Positions 31,784 to 43,725 of a stretch of DNA of 64,000 bases are shown here, in pieces (within the stretch, counting starts at the first letter, position 1; the number at the start of each line of letters is the position of its first letter). Where the stretch lies: NCBI GenBank assembly GCA_014529385.2, contig CM043945.1, forward strand, positions 91,814,112 through 91,878,111, read 5' to 3'. A program made the translations under genes and the position numbers. The stretch comes from Adiantum capillus-veneris (lineage: Eukaryota; Streptophyta; Polypodiopsida; Polypodiales; Pteridaceae). The notes beneath the pieces are model-generated. The model saw nothing but the letters and a program-made list of their open reading frames with translations, did no database searches and was not told where the DNA came from.

Positions 31784-32716
31784 TGTTGAGCCAGCAGAGA
31801 ATCACACCCACATTTTTGCTCACACCCATCATTTTGTAACCATTGATTGTAATAAATGTCTTTCCGACATTAATTTTGATTTGAGCCATTCATTAAGTAA
31901 CGGGACTCAATTGAGTTTCCAGCTTGTAATCCCGAAGTAATTTCACCCGCTGATGTAAATAATTAGAGATGTTCTCACCTCCAAGGCTGAGGTATATAAG
32001 CCAAAGTTTTGTAACCTAAGGGAGATTCAATTATTAATCAAAGTGAGTTTTGAGCGCCGTGATTGTGTCTGAGAGAGAGAGAGAGAGAGAGTCTTATCTC
32101 CTTGCTACGCGAGCTACGGGGCCGCCATTGGAGAAGCGACACCGCCATTGTGTTAGCAACGGTGAGAGCTACGCACAGATACCAAGAGTGCGCGCTATCG
32201 GCTTCTATGTGTGGTAAGTTCCTACGAGCTTCGGTGTGAGTTTTCTTCCAACTCGTGTGTCGGAATAGAGCGTGCAGCATATCAATAGAACCACAACGAG
32301 TAGAGCTACACATTAGTACCATCAGGGTCAAATTTCGGTCACATGTAATTTTCGGCCTGTCTTCATACGCGTTGCCGCACGGAGTGGTTATAGGTTGATT
32401 TTGCAGTTCAAGTCTTTAGGGTGTTGTTCTTACCTAGTGTATAGACTACCCCTTGAGTTTGAGATCGATTCAATGATTCTAGATCCTGTTTCGTATAGCA
32501 TTCGTTCGTAGTACGGATTTCAGTCACTTGCGTGTTTTAGAACTTAGATTTGATTTCCTTAGTAGTGATTGTCATTAGAAGGTCGAGTAGGTGATTTGAC
32601 ACCCACCTAGTTGTTTCCATGCGCCTGCGGGTCAAGCTCCGTCCTCGTCTGACAAATTCTGTTGTTGGTTATGTTCTCGCTATTTAGCTTCCGCTAGCGG
32701 CGTAACCGCCTTAACA
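31784..32716 (+). repeat. 5' LTR of gypsy G
   Basis: TGTTGAGCCAGCAGAG to CCGCCTTAACA. Contains GGTATATAAGCC (TATA box at 31993-31999) and a GA run near 32070. The translation start-like frames over it are spurious. Confidence 0.95.
31993..31999 (+). promoter_or_regulatory. TATA box in the LTR of G
   Basis: TATATAA, with transcription expected to begin about 30 bp downstream. The 3' LTR has the same at about 50056. Confidence 0.6.
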
Positions 32717-32718
32717 TT

Positions 32719-32736
32719 TGGCGCCGCTGCCGGGGA
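32719..32736 (+). promoter_or_regulatory. Primer-binding site of G (tRNA-Asp type)
   Basis: TGGCGCCGCTGCCGGGGA, two bases after the LTR end. One difference from the complement of the plant tRNA-Asp 3' end. Confidence 0.85.
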
Positions 32737-32770
32737 CGAGAGCCCTAAGTAGGTGACCTTAGACTAATCC

Positions 32771-32782
32771 TACGAGGTGAGT
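32771..32782 (+). promoter_or_regulatory. Candidate splice donor in the leader of G
   Basis: TACGAG|GTGAGT with the cut after 32776, a strong match to the plant donor consensus. With an acceptor at 46534 it would give a spliced RNA for the 3' ORF. No transcript evidence is available. Confidence 0.35.
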
Positions 32783-33245
32783 CGTATAAACTACTTTGTA
32801 TACTTTAGTTAGAAAAGATCTAGGAGTGGTGGACTCCGAAGGTCTCAAGAGATACTAGGAAGTGGGGTATTCCTGGGTCTTCCGTGTTGACAGTATTTTT
32901 AGTTTAGCTTAGATTAGATTGTTTTTTGATGGTGTTTAAGTGGTTGTTGACATAAAAAGCATTTGCTACTCCTTGTGGGGTAGTAAATCTCTTTATATTT
33001 TCAATTGCAAAAAATCCATTTTATGATTAGAAGTAGCTTAGGTAGGGCCTGATTTGATCCTGATCTAGAGCTATCAATTGGTGTTCTATTTGCTTAATGT
33101 GTTAGATCACTGAAAAAGTTGCTTTGGTAGTGAAATATGCAATACACAAAGTTCAGAAAAATTTTCTGTGTAACTGATTGTTGCTGAGCACTTAAAAGAG
33201 CTATTGGAAGAGTTCTGTGCTGAAAAACTGGAAATCTGCAACTTT

Positions 33246-33967
33246 AGACATCATACGCGTATGATGTCTTAGGACCTAAACAGAGACTAAAATTGAAAAT
33301 TTGACATTGCCAGAGTGTTTAGAAGGGGGGTTTTACCCTAAGATCAACTTAAAACAAGAGCATTAACACTCAAAGAAACCCAAAAAGACAAGTCGGAGTC
33401 CAAGAAACGCAAAGAATAGGAAATTTTGGATTCAAATCTTGTTTTTACATTCAAACTTGACAAAAACACTTGAAACTCAATTATAAACATTGGAGAAGGC
33501 TTAAAACCAAAAATAGTCAAAATCTGGGACAAAAGACATCATACGCGTATAATGTCTTTTGGCACTTCCACTACTTATTTTTGAAATCTGACCTGACAAG
33601 ATTGTTACAAACACTGTAGAAAGCATAAATATCAAGTTTGGACCCAAATTGATGAAAAAGACATCATACGCGTATGATGTCTTTGACCTAATTTTGGACA
33701 TATTTTGATACTTTGCTAACACAGATCCATTGTAATAGCTGTCTAGAGGTTATATTTCAAGTTTCATCCCATTTGGATCACAATTGACCCAAAAATCAAG
33801 TCAAAAGCGGAAAATTGCCAAGAAAAGCCTAAATTAGCCATAACTTGCTCAAACAGAGTTCAAACTGAATTTTGTGAGTGAACAGAGCATAAAGGGGTCA
33901 CTGAGAGTGAGCATAACCAAAATAGTCAAAATCTGGGAAAAAAAGACATCATACGCGTATAATGTCT
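33246..33967. repeat. Palindrome array 1 of G, before gag
   Basis: Four copies of a 24-bp palindrome with core ACATCATACGCGTATGATGT extended by AG and CT at the ends. Positions 33246-33269, 33534-33557, 33659-33682, 33944-33967. The first and third are perfect; the second and fourth carry the same single G-to-A change (TATAATG). Centre distances 288, 125 and 285 bp. The second and fourth copies share about 30 bp of left flank (AATAGTCAAAATCTGGGA), a trace of repeat amplification, but flanks are otherwise diverged. The last centre is 180 bp before the gag ATG at 34136. The rest of the leader (32783-33245) shows nothing else. Confidence 0.95.
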
Positions 33968-34135
33968 TTTTCAGCATAACAGTAACAAAATTCTCACTTG
34001 ATGAAAGAGAAGTTGCCCAACTGACAAGATTAAACAATTGACCAAGTATCAATCACTTTGGATCAATTCTAACCACAAAAACTTGGGGAAAACAAATTGC
34101 CGAGACGGAAAAGTTACAGTCCTTTAGGGGAATTG

Positions 34136-36840
34136 ATGAATTTGAGATCGGGCAGGAATCTCCGGAATAATCAACCAAAACAAGGGGAACCAGCAAGTGC
34201 CATATCAACCGAGGGAAGTGTAAACCAAAGTTGGGTGCAACTATTAGAGCCGATCTTTGAAGGAAGTGTTTCTGATACTTCTTCGGAGAGATCTTACGAG
34301 ATTTTCACCGAACACTTGACCCTGAACAACAGAGAAAATATGGCAGCAGAATCATCAAACCCTTCCACCACCATGAAGCTATTGTTCATAAAATACCAGT
34401 ACGACAATGAGCAAGGTGCCAAGATCTACAAAGATGGAATGGACCGCTATTGTGTAAAGATAGAAGATAGACCTAGTGAGTTCAAGGACTTAGTGCCTGT
34501 GAGCTATAGCGGAGATAGATATCTAGATGACGAGGGTACCATGTACTTGGTAGTCCTAAACCCTAACATTGTGGACAAGTGGGGATTGATGGGCACCAAA
34601 GCCAAAATAGATGAAGAACTCGAGGAGAAAGCACCAATAATGAACTTCCCTAATGCGAGGTTAAGAAGAGAGAATGAAACTACAAGGATCAACACTGATA
34701 ACATCTATGTGGGGCTATAAAAATATAATAATGGGGAGCAAGATCTCTATTATAGATGTGAAGAACCCTACACCGGAGAGTTGACAGACAAAAAATACTC
34801 TATGTCTTTACCTATACAGAGGGATCGGAAGTGAAAATTGCTGCTTACGATAAGTATGGCAGGCAATACTCAACAATGGGCAAGAAAGAATTAGAAGGAT
34901 ATACATACTTTGGGGGACCACTACATCAGTATTATGTTACTTCTAGCTCACATAGACCAGCACCAACAACTGGAGTGCAAAACTCAATGACAACAGGAGG
35001 ACAAAGAACGCAGGTTGCTGACTCTTTCAGTCAACCTCAGTACTCGAAGCCCGGACCAATGGGATCATTACATTCCAGAGAGTCAATGGAGACGAATCGA
35101 GGTAGTGCAGTTCCAATCCCCACCTATACCACTCCAGGTCCAAGGTTTGAAGCGGAACCATCACATTTACCTCCTAGTAGTAGATTCAGGGCGTGGGAAC
35201 CGACAAGGGTAACCCATGAAGTCCATAATGCTAGAGAAAGCTTTAGCCGGGACACAGGAGCAATGAGATTGGTAGCAGATCATAGACGTATGAGACCATC
35301 TCAAGTAGCCAAGTGTATGCCAAAGAAGTATGGTGGTTCAGGAGATCCGTATGCACATGTGTCACTCTTTAAGCAAGTCTTAAGAGCTGAGCAGATAACA
35401 GATTTCCATACACAATACGAGGGATTTGGTCTTACTCTAGAAGGTACTGCATTGACATGGTTTCAACCAATGAACATAGGGGGATTCCATGACATTGACC
35501 ATTTGCTTAGAGAGTTTGCTGAGGAATTCTCAAAACGAGGGATTAAGCACAATACGGTCTCACAAATATATGCTTTTAAACAGAGAGAACACGAAAAAGT
35601 GAAGGAAGCTTCACTTCACTTCAAACAATACATTGAGAGATGTCCAGTACGTGAACGACCACAAGATGACAGACTATCTGTTCTCTTTATTGAGGGACTG
35701 AGGAACGACACTCTCAAGAAGGACTTGCACTTGAAAGCTTGTACAAGTTTCGAGCAAGTAACGAGAGAGGCATTGTACTTAGTGGATAACTGTACGGTTT
35801 ATGGAGAAGTGTCAGCGGATACAGATTTTGCATCCAGTAGCTCCTCCTCCGTAGCGAGCGAGACTACCACTAAAAAGAATGTTCAAACAACAACCATGCC
35901 AAATGTAGAGCAAAATGATAGAAGATGCTCTAAAAAGGATGGCATAACATAAAAAACCATTGCAAAAACTGAAATGGTGTGCTATTGAACAAAAATGGAC
36001 AAATCATCCAACAGAGGAGTGTTATTACAACAAAGGGTATGTAAGGGAGCGCCAGTATGCACCTCCTGCTCAATTAGCACCACCTCAAGTACATCCAGTA
36101 CCTCGATACCCAACGGGAAATGTACCAGGACCTATGGGGATAGAAAGACCGCAACCGTATTGGGACAACAACCACCTTTACCAGGAGCAAGACCAGTGGG
36201 CATTAGATATGCACCAACCTTAGAGAATCAGGAAGAACAAGCCTTAGTGCCTGTTCAAGCCTATTATGAAGAATCGGGTGCACACATGTCTCCACAGTGT
36301 ATTACCCACCAGAAGAACCAAAACAACCAGAACCATGGGGCATGATGGGAATGTTGGAATACCAACAATTACAAGTGCTTCTGATGAAGAGAGATACAAT
36401 TTGGACGCAAGAACATTGATGTTCATAGCTCATGGAGGGTTAACAGGACAAAGACCATCCTATCCACAAAGGACGAATCAAATGGGACCAAGACCAGCAA
36501 GGGCCCTGTTACAAGTGTGGAGGTGACCATCTGATGAATGTTTGCCCACATACGGAAATCATTAGAATTAACGCTTATTGCACTGAGTGTGGGGTTACTC
36601 ACTTCATTGAGGATTGTTCAAAGAATCCAAACAAAGTGCAAAAGACGACATTGAATATGCTAGAAACTATTCCTACCAGCAGTGGGTCTGAAAATGAAAC
36701 TCTGATACCAACGCAAGTTGTTACTAGAGCTCAAGCTAAGAAAACCACTAGAGAAACTGAGAATGGAAAGTTAGCGACTGAAGGGTTAGTCAAGGACCGC
36801 GGAGTCAGAAAAACACATGGAAAGCTAGAAAAGCACGCAT
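34136..36840 (+). pseudogene. gag of gypsy G, frameshifted
   Basis: First ATG at 34136 (MNLRSGRNLRNNQP). The N-terminal frame runs to a TAA at 34718. After a one-base shift the gag core follows (34831-35952: KYGGSGDPYAHVSLFKQVL, HTQYEGFGLTLEGTALTWFQ, QYIERCPVRERPQDDRLS). Another shift lies near 35950. Two zinc knuckles at about 36504-36542 and 36567-36608, CYKCGGDHLMNVC and CTECGVTHFIEDC, have the spacing CX2CX3HX4C, one residue shorter than usual. A charged coiled-coil-like stretch follows after a shift at about 36840. At least four frame breaks make it non-functional. Confidence 0.8.
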
Positions 36841-37880
36841 GAAGTTGAGAAAAGAACGTGAAGACGCTATTCTAGCTGAGGAACTAAAGCAAACTAAAGC
36901 TAGATTAGAAAAACTTGAGAGTCAAAACGGGAAACGAGAGATGAGCCCGGAAAGAACGAAACAAAAGAGTATCAAAGAAACACGAGCTTAAGCTCAGGGG
37001 GATCAGTGCTAGTCGACAAAGTACACGAACCATTGGACGCACTGATGAGAGCTTACGAAGCTAGGTTAAAGAACAACCAAACACAAGAACAGAGGTGGAT
37101 GACATACCCAAACGCGGAATTGGAAAAGCAGAGACTTGAAATGTGCCAGAGAATGATCGAGACTGCACAAGCCTTATTAGAACCACCAAAAGAAACAATG
37201 AATTGTGGGAAGGAAAACCCAATTCAGCAAGAGACTATTGTTTCACGGGTAGCTGAAAAGACTCCCAGTGCACAAAAGCCTGAAAATACACAAAAGGATG
37301 ACCGCATAGTATTGAACACAACCGATCAGGAGATAGAGAGTTTTCATCCAGTCATACAGAGGAGTTACGGAAAAGATGAGGATTACAATGAATTTTGGAA
37401 ACAAGTGAGAGAGGCAAACTTTGCAAACGAGCTAAGTTGCCAAGCTAATCAGACAAATTGGGAAAAGGACATCAGGAATCCTCCCATAGTGGAATTTGAG
37501 GCAGGATCTCAAGTGGACTTGGATCTGCAATCTTACTGGGGAGATGGGGGCTCTGTTAGAACAATGGAGAGCAAACCTCATTCACTGAAAACCTTACCTT
37601 CATACTTAGGGAGTATGAAGCAAAATCCGAGATTAGAGCACTTCCCTCACGAAAAATCTCATCAGAAAAAGTCATGGACTCGCAAGGATTGATAGAGATT
37701 TTGTCAACACCAGTGACATGCACTATCACTCTAGCTGAGCTTTTGAGGCTAAGACCACATATGTGGACCACTGTAGGAAAATGCTTGGAGAAATTCGGGA
37801 TAAAAGATCCAACATCGAGATTGCAAGAGAGCATAGAGGAGCTGAGCAAACCACAAAAGAACGCTAAGCCTGTACCCTTA
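36841..37880 (+). pseudogene. Linker from gag to protease of G
   Basis: Charged, helix-prone sequence: LRKEREDAILAEELKQTKAR, then a stop at about 36990, a new frame from 37006 (VHEPLDALMRAYEARLKNN, NAELEKQRLEMCQRMIETA) to 37692, and a further shift into the protease frame (IEILSTPVTCTITLAELLRL). Order and length fit the region between nucleocapsid and protease. No enzymatic domain is recognised. The minus frames here are shadows. Confidence 0.55.
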
Positions 37881-38215
37881 AACAAGGTCGGAGAGTATTG
37901 CGAAGGTGAAGAGGGGAATACAACCTTACCAGTTGAATTCCAAGGAGTGAAGACGATGGCAATACTAGACAGCGGAGCATGGTGTAGCCATTGCTACAAA
38001 AGAAATCTGGAAAAAATGGGGGAAACCAGCAATAAGGAAGACTAGGTTGAAACTCCAATTAGCAGATGGACACATGGAGAAACCTATGGGTTTATTAGAG
38101 AAAGTCGTAGTGACTTCTTGCGGCATTGAATACGAACATACTTTTGATTGTCGATTTTGCCAAGGAGAATAACTATGATATCATACTGGGAAGACCATTC
38201 ATGAGACAGTTGAAA
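37881..38215 (+). pseudogene. First retropepsin of G
   Basis: VKTMAILDSGA with the active-site Asp at 37968-37970. An extra base directly after DSGA shifts the frame; in the next frame the sequence continues with IATKEIWKKWG, LKLQLADGHMEKPMGLLEKV and SCGIEYEHTF. A second shift leads to NYDIILGRPFMRQLKMVQDW (38170-38230), the retropepsin ILGRP motif. All protease parts are therefore present but in three frames. It sits in the normal place, before RT. Confidence 0.8.
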
Positions 38216-40852
38216 ATGGTCCAGGATTGGGGCTACGATCACATATACCTGAGAAATATGGAAACCACTACACGTGTGAACCTGAAAGACCATAGCTACA
38301 AAGATGTGAACCGAACACCAGTAGAGGAGTTTGATTCGGCTACTTTGGCGGGATCCGAATTTCCAGCTTGGTTAGGTAAACCCAAGGAGTTATGGATGTG
38401 TGGAGCTTCGAAATGTGGAAGTCTGAAACGAGAAGAATGTGTTTTAGAAAGGGCTATCGAAGACGAAACTTATGTAAGAGAACCCTTTCCAGAGGACACG
38501 TTTGAACCATTAGAATGGACACACATTCTAGCAACCCTAGATGTTTGTGCAATTCCGGATGGTCCCACAACGAAATTTTGCGACAAGGACGGGTACGACG
38601 TGGTTCCGTATTTCATGTTGAGAACTGTACTCGAAAATGAAACTGAAAAGAACGATACACTGGAAAAGGAAGATGAAGAAGAGGTGTTTCACGACATTCC
38701 AAATCATCCAGAGTGGGGAAATGAAGCAGACAACGAGTCAACGGACAATTCAAGCGGAAACGAAGAAACTATAACGGATGTCCGATTTTATGATTTTCCG
38801 AACCAAACTAAACAACGCCAGAAACACTATAGAGCAAAGAAAAAAACAAAAGGGGTTAGAACCAATCCGATGCCTAGAATAAGAGGAAAAAATCAATTCC
38901 TAATGCTAGTAAAGGCTGAAGATTGTGTTAAGGATAAGATTTCTAGAAGAATGAGAGGCAGTGATCAAAAGAGCTTACGAAAAGACAAAAGAGGCTCAAG
39001 AAATCAAGTTCAAAATAATGGAACGAAAACTGAAACAGAAAAATCAGAAAAGAACAAGCGCAACAGAGAACACACGGAGTCCAAGCTAGAACATAGAAAC
39101 AAGTACAGAGAGCTCAAGAAAACTCTGAAGGAAGTTTGGACGACAGAAATTGAGAGTGGAGAGGACGAAAACGTCAAAATCAAGGAAAACATGGATGTTC
39201 CCTCTCACTATAGGAAATTCACAATAGAGGATAGGAAGGTGATATTAACCCCACCTATTCGAGAGAGGAAGGAGAACGAATCTTGCGACGGACCGGAGGA
39301 TGCAAAAAAAAATGATTTAGCAGCTCCAGGTGAGACGCCTAGACCGGTGTACATAGCCACAGATTTTTCTCCAAGCGAGGAAGAGAGACTTTTGAGTCTT
39401 CTCAGAGAGTACAGGGATGTGTTTGCATGGTCTTATAAGGACTTAAAGGGAGTTGACCCATCGATATGCCAACACTCAATCCCACTGAAACAAGACGCAA
39501 AGCCTACCAGACAGAGACCATACACATATAATGATACTTTTGCTAAGCGAATCAAGGAAGAGATAGATAAGCTAATGGAAGCTGAATTCATATACGAGAT
39601 TGAACACACTGATTGGGTATCTCCGATTGTGGTAGTACCTAAGAAGAACGGAAAACTCCGAGTGTGTGTCAACTTAAAGAAAGTGAATGCTGCAACAATC
39701 AGGGACAATTATCCCCTGCCGATAACTGATCATGTTCTAGAGCGTGTATCAGGGAAAACAGCATACTCCTTTCTTGATGGTTTTTCAGGATATAACCAGC
39801 TAGCCATAGCACTGGAAGATCAACATAAAACAGCTTTTGCAACGGAGTGGGGAATTTATGCTTATCGAGTTATGCCTTTTGGTCTAACCAATGCTCCCGC
39901 AACCTTCCAGAGGCTGATGACGCATGCTTTCAAGGAATACTTAAGGCTGTTTCTAGAAATCTACATGGATGACTTATGTGTACATTCTCTTCTGAGAGAT
40001 GAGCATCTAGAACACCTAAGAAAAGTATTTGAGAAATGTAGGACATATCGCATTTGTCTCAATCCTGAGAAATGTGTGTTTATGGTCCGACAGGGCAGAA
40101 TTCTGGGACATATTGTCTCACAAAACGGAATATCCACGGATTTAGAGAAGATAAAAGTTATAGTGGATATGCCTAGACCAACCAATGCGAAACAAGTACA
40201 GAGCTTTATGGGACATTGTGGATATTATAGACGATTCATTTACATGTACGCTATAATAGGCCAACCACTTTACAGGCTAATAGTGAACTTTGAATGGACA
40301 GAGGAGTGTGAGGAATCGTTCAAGAAATTGAAAGAGGCACTCATTACTGCTCCAGTCTTGAAATCACCAGATTGGGAGAAGATATTCCATGTGCATATAG
40401 ATGCTTCTGCATATGCAATAGGATGCATTCTGGCTCAGCCAGAAGAAGGAAACATGGATTTTCCTATCTGTTACGCCAGTCGACAGCTCAACCATGCAGA
40501 GAAGAATTACACCACAACAGAGCGAGAAGGATTAGGAATGATATATGCTGTGAAGAAATTTCGGCATTATCTTCTAGCCAACAAGTTTGTGTTTTTTACG
40601 GATCACCAAGCCTTGCTCTACCTAGTGAATAAACCATGCAATACCGGGAGAATAGTGAGATGGTTCATTATCTTACTGGAATTCGACTTCACGGTAGTAG
40701 TAAAGAAAGGAAAAACACATCTTAGAGCTGATCATCTTTCGCGATTGACGAATGGAGAAGACCCTATAGGAGTAGATGACGACATGCCAGACGCGTACTT
40801 GTTCAACATAGAAATGATACCGAGTGGTCTCAAAATGTCGTTAACCTATTAA
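38126..40852 (+). pseudogene. Reverse transcriptase and RNase H of G
   Basis: Open frame of 908 codons that begins inside the protease. A long charged linker (38330-39330) precedes RT. RT: MEAEFIYEIEHTDWVSPIVV, KLRVCVNLKKVNAATIRDNY, YSFLDGFSGYNQ, YRVMPFGLTNAPATFQ and YMDD at 39962-39973. RNase H: HVHIDASAYAIGCILAQ, SRQLNHAEKNYTTTERE, FFTDHQALLYLVNKP and RADHLSRL, so its D, E, D, D residues are kept. No archaeal-type second RNase H follows. The frame ends at 40852 with one shift before integrase. The enzyme core itself looks intact; the polyprotein context is broken. Confidence 0.85.
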
Positions 40853-40860
40853 CCTATGGA

Positions 40861-42420
40861 GGAGAGTTCGATAGAAGAGAATACAACCTGAAACATATTG
40901 CTATTCAGCAATCCAAGAATCTTCAATTGATTGCAGGAAGGTTGTATCAATTGGGAAATGATCATGTTTTACGACTATGCATCAATCCTGAGGAATATAG
41001 TATATATCTGCGCGAAGCACATGTTCAGGAATGTGCATTTCATTGTTCAAGAAGGAACACATATAGGAATTTGTTACAATTGGGAGTCTATTGGCCAGGA
41101 ATGAAAGAAAGCGTACATGAATATGTCACTGTATGTATTGTATGTTCATCAAAACCGCCAGCCGAGTATTCGACATTATATCAGATAATGATCGCTCCAG
41201 AATGGAGTCAGTATATTGTTGAATATCTCACAAATAGAACTTTCCCAGAAGGAACGTCAAAAGCTCGTCAGAAATCTGTAGAGACAGAAGCTAGAGATTA
41301 CGCTTTAATAGGAGATCAACTCTATAAGAGAGGTAAAGACAACCAGCTTAGGATTTGCGCATCAGAGTCTGAGTATGTGATAATCCTAGAGCAAGCTCAT
41401 GGAGGAGTAGGTGGAGGCCATTTCTCAGGTGATAAGACAGCAAAACTTGTCTTAGCCGCAGGAATATGGTGGCCAACATTACATATGGACGCTGAGGAAT
41501 ACGTTAAAAGGTGTGATGACTGTCAGCGGACCAAAGTACCACTTAAAAGAGATGATATGCCGCTTAGACCAATGATGGGGGCAAGAGCTTTTGCAAAATG
41601 GGGGATTGATTATGTTGGACCCATTTCACCTCCTGCATATAAGACTCATGCACAATACATCATTGTGGCTACAGACTATCTAACAAAGTGGGTCGAAGCA
41701 AAGGCAACTCAAAAAGCAGATGCCAGGACCACGGCACAATTTCTATATGAATACGTCTTTGTACGATATGGATTGCCAATAGAAATTGTGAGTGATCGAG
41801 GCACACATTTCATAAATGAAGTGATAGAGATCCTTCTTGATGAATTCATGGTAATCCATAGGAAATCAGCCCCGTATCATCCACAAGCAAACGGACAAGC
41901 TGAAGCAACAAACAAAACCATATGCACGGTCCTTACGAAGATTGTATCTGAGTCGAGAACTGACTGGGGCCAGAAGTTGCATTCAACATTATGGGCATAT
42001 AGGGTAGCATATAAAACATCAATAGGAACGACCCCATATAACATGGTTTTTGGGCTAAATGCTATCTTAGCAATAGAATTCTTGATTTCAACCTTAAGGG
42101 TGGCTAAGGATCTAGAGTGGACAGGGCACGAGCTCTCTGATAGAATAGATGACCTGGAAAAGCTAGATGAGCTTTGCCTAAAAGCAGTAGCTTCCATCTA
42201 CGCTCAAAAAAGGCGACAAAAGGAATTTTTTGATAAGCATGTGCGGACTAAAGAGTTTAAAGTTGGGGTCTATGTCCTAGTTTACAGTCTGAAACAGCAT
42301 GCTAAGAAGCTTAAAAAGCGAGGGATGGGACCTCTGGTGATTAAAGATCTATCACCAAGTGGAGCCGTCAAGCTTGCTACATTAGACGGCGAAGAAATGC
42401 CCAATTGGATTAGTGGATGA
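40861..42420 (+). pseudogene. Integrase of G with two zinc-binding modules
   Basis: Module 1 (about 40980-41155): REAHVQECAFHCSRRNTY, LLQLGVYWPGM, VTVCIVC. Module 2 (about 41350-41530): EQAHGGVGGGHFSGDKTAK, AAGIWWPTLHM, KRCDDCQRTK. Both fit HX6H with CX2C, the integrase zinc-binding fold. Then the core: AKWGIDYVGPI, IEIVSDRGTHF, YHPQANGQAEATNK, giving D, D, E. The C-terminal part (KFKKRG-type, here KKLKKRGMGPLVIKDL) leads to SGAVKLATLDGEEMPNWISG and a TGA at 42418-42420. The same frame continues beyond it. Confidence 0.85.
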
Positions 42421-43725
42421 AGAGTGAAAAAGTATCTGTTGCCGCTAACACAAGACATGCTTCTCAAAATACATCAAGAAAAGCTGCGTGTCCAAAAAAA
42501 GAAAAAGATTGTAGAGGAAGCGCAAGCTGAGGCGAAGGAAAGAATGGAGAAAAGAAGACTACTGCGTCAGAAACAGCGCAATGAAGGAGCAATACGAATA
42601 AACGCAGTTAGTATAACAGAAATGGGGAATGACAAAGAAGAACCCATCATTGAATGCAAAGTAGGGACCAACCAAATTAAAGCCAGAGCACTATTGGATT
42701 CAGGAGCTCAAGCTAACCTACTTTCACTCAGTTTGTATAGACAATTGACAACTGACACTAAATTACAAACTGCCAAGCAAGAGTTAAAAAGTTACTCTGA
42801 GAATTCAATCAAAACTGTCGGATGCACAGTTTTACATATACAGATTAACCAGTATGTGTATCCTCATATGTTTTACGTGGTTGAAGACCAAGCTACACAA
42901 CATCCATTATTGCTAGGACAACCATGGCAGAAGCAATACAATGCAATGATTGACTGGAGTTCTAAATCAGTGCTTATCAAATACGAAGGTGAAAGTCAAT
43001 CAGTTAAGTTCACCAAAGGAGAAGAGCCAACTCCAAAGGACGAATCCAAAGACAAAGATAAACAACAACCAGAGAAAAAGAAGAAGCAATGGCAACCAAA
43101 AGTTTCTATACAACCGAATTACTCTTCGACGAGGAATTCTCGACAGTGGATAAGGAAGACAAGCAATAATATAACAGCTCAACCTTGGAAAAAAACGGAG
43201 TCAAAGTTGGTATGGAGACCAAAAAAGGTTGTGCCAGAGAACACAAAGGTGGAAAACAGAGTCTTCAATACCAGACAACGGAGTGATCCCCGACAATCAA
43301 GGAAAGTGAAACAGATCTGGATTCCAAAGAAGGTCATGACGGCACAAAGCTACAGCAAGCAAATTTGGATCCCAAGGATTTGTAAACAGGAACTCCCTTC
43401 AATACAATCAACAGAAACTCCTAGGTATTTCAAGGCGAGGAAATCAACACACAGAACAAAGCAAGTTTGGGTCGCAAAGAGTTTGTGGCAAGCACAAGCA
43501 AAGCGGAGGCAGATTTGGATTGTGAAAAAAGACAACAAGGTAATGAAGAACCCATCTACTGATTCTACTACCGAAGTACCAAAACCAACCCAAAACCCGA
43601 CCACCAATCCTTCAATCAAACAAAGAGCAGCTTTATTGGAAAGAATGTTGTATCGTCGCTCTACAATTGCATTGGGAACTTATGACCAAAACAACTACAA
43701 TGCTTCACCCACAGACACTTCATAG
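42421..43725 (+). pseudogene. Second retropepsin-like domain and Trp-repeat tail of G
   Basis: In frame with integrase apart from the TGA at 42418-42420. After a coiled-coil-like Lys/Glu segment (EEAQAEAKERMEKRRLLRQ) comes ARALLDSGAQANLLSLSLY with Asp at 42697-42699, then HPLLLGQPWQKQYNAMIDW. The DSGA followed some 70 residues later by LLLGQPW is the retropepsin pattern. The C-terminal 220 residues are Lys/Gln/Pro-rich with about six Trp motifs such as KQIWIPKK, KQIWIPR, KQVWVAK and RRQIWIVKK. A protease domain after integrase is not part of standard gypsy order. Activity is unproven. It ends at a TAG at 43723. Confidence 0.75.

Noticed and set aside
33246-33967. Evenly spaced palindromes as a CRISPR array
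   Set aside because: Spacing is ~285 bp, there are only four copies, no cas genes, and the setting is a plant retrotransposon.
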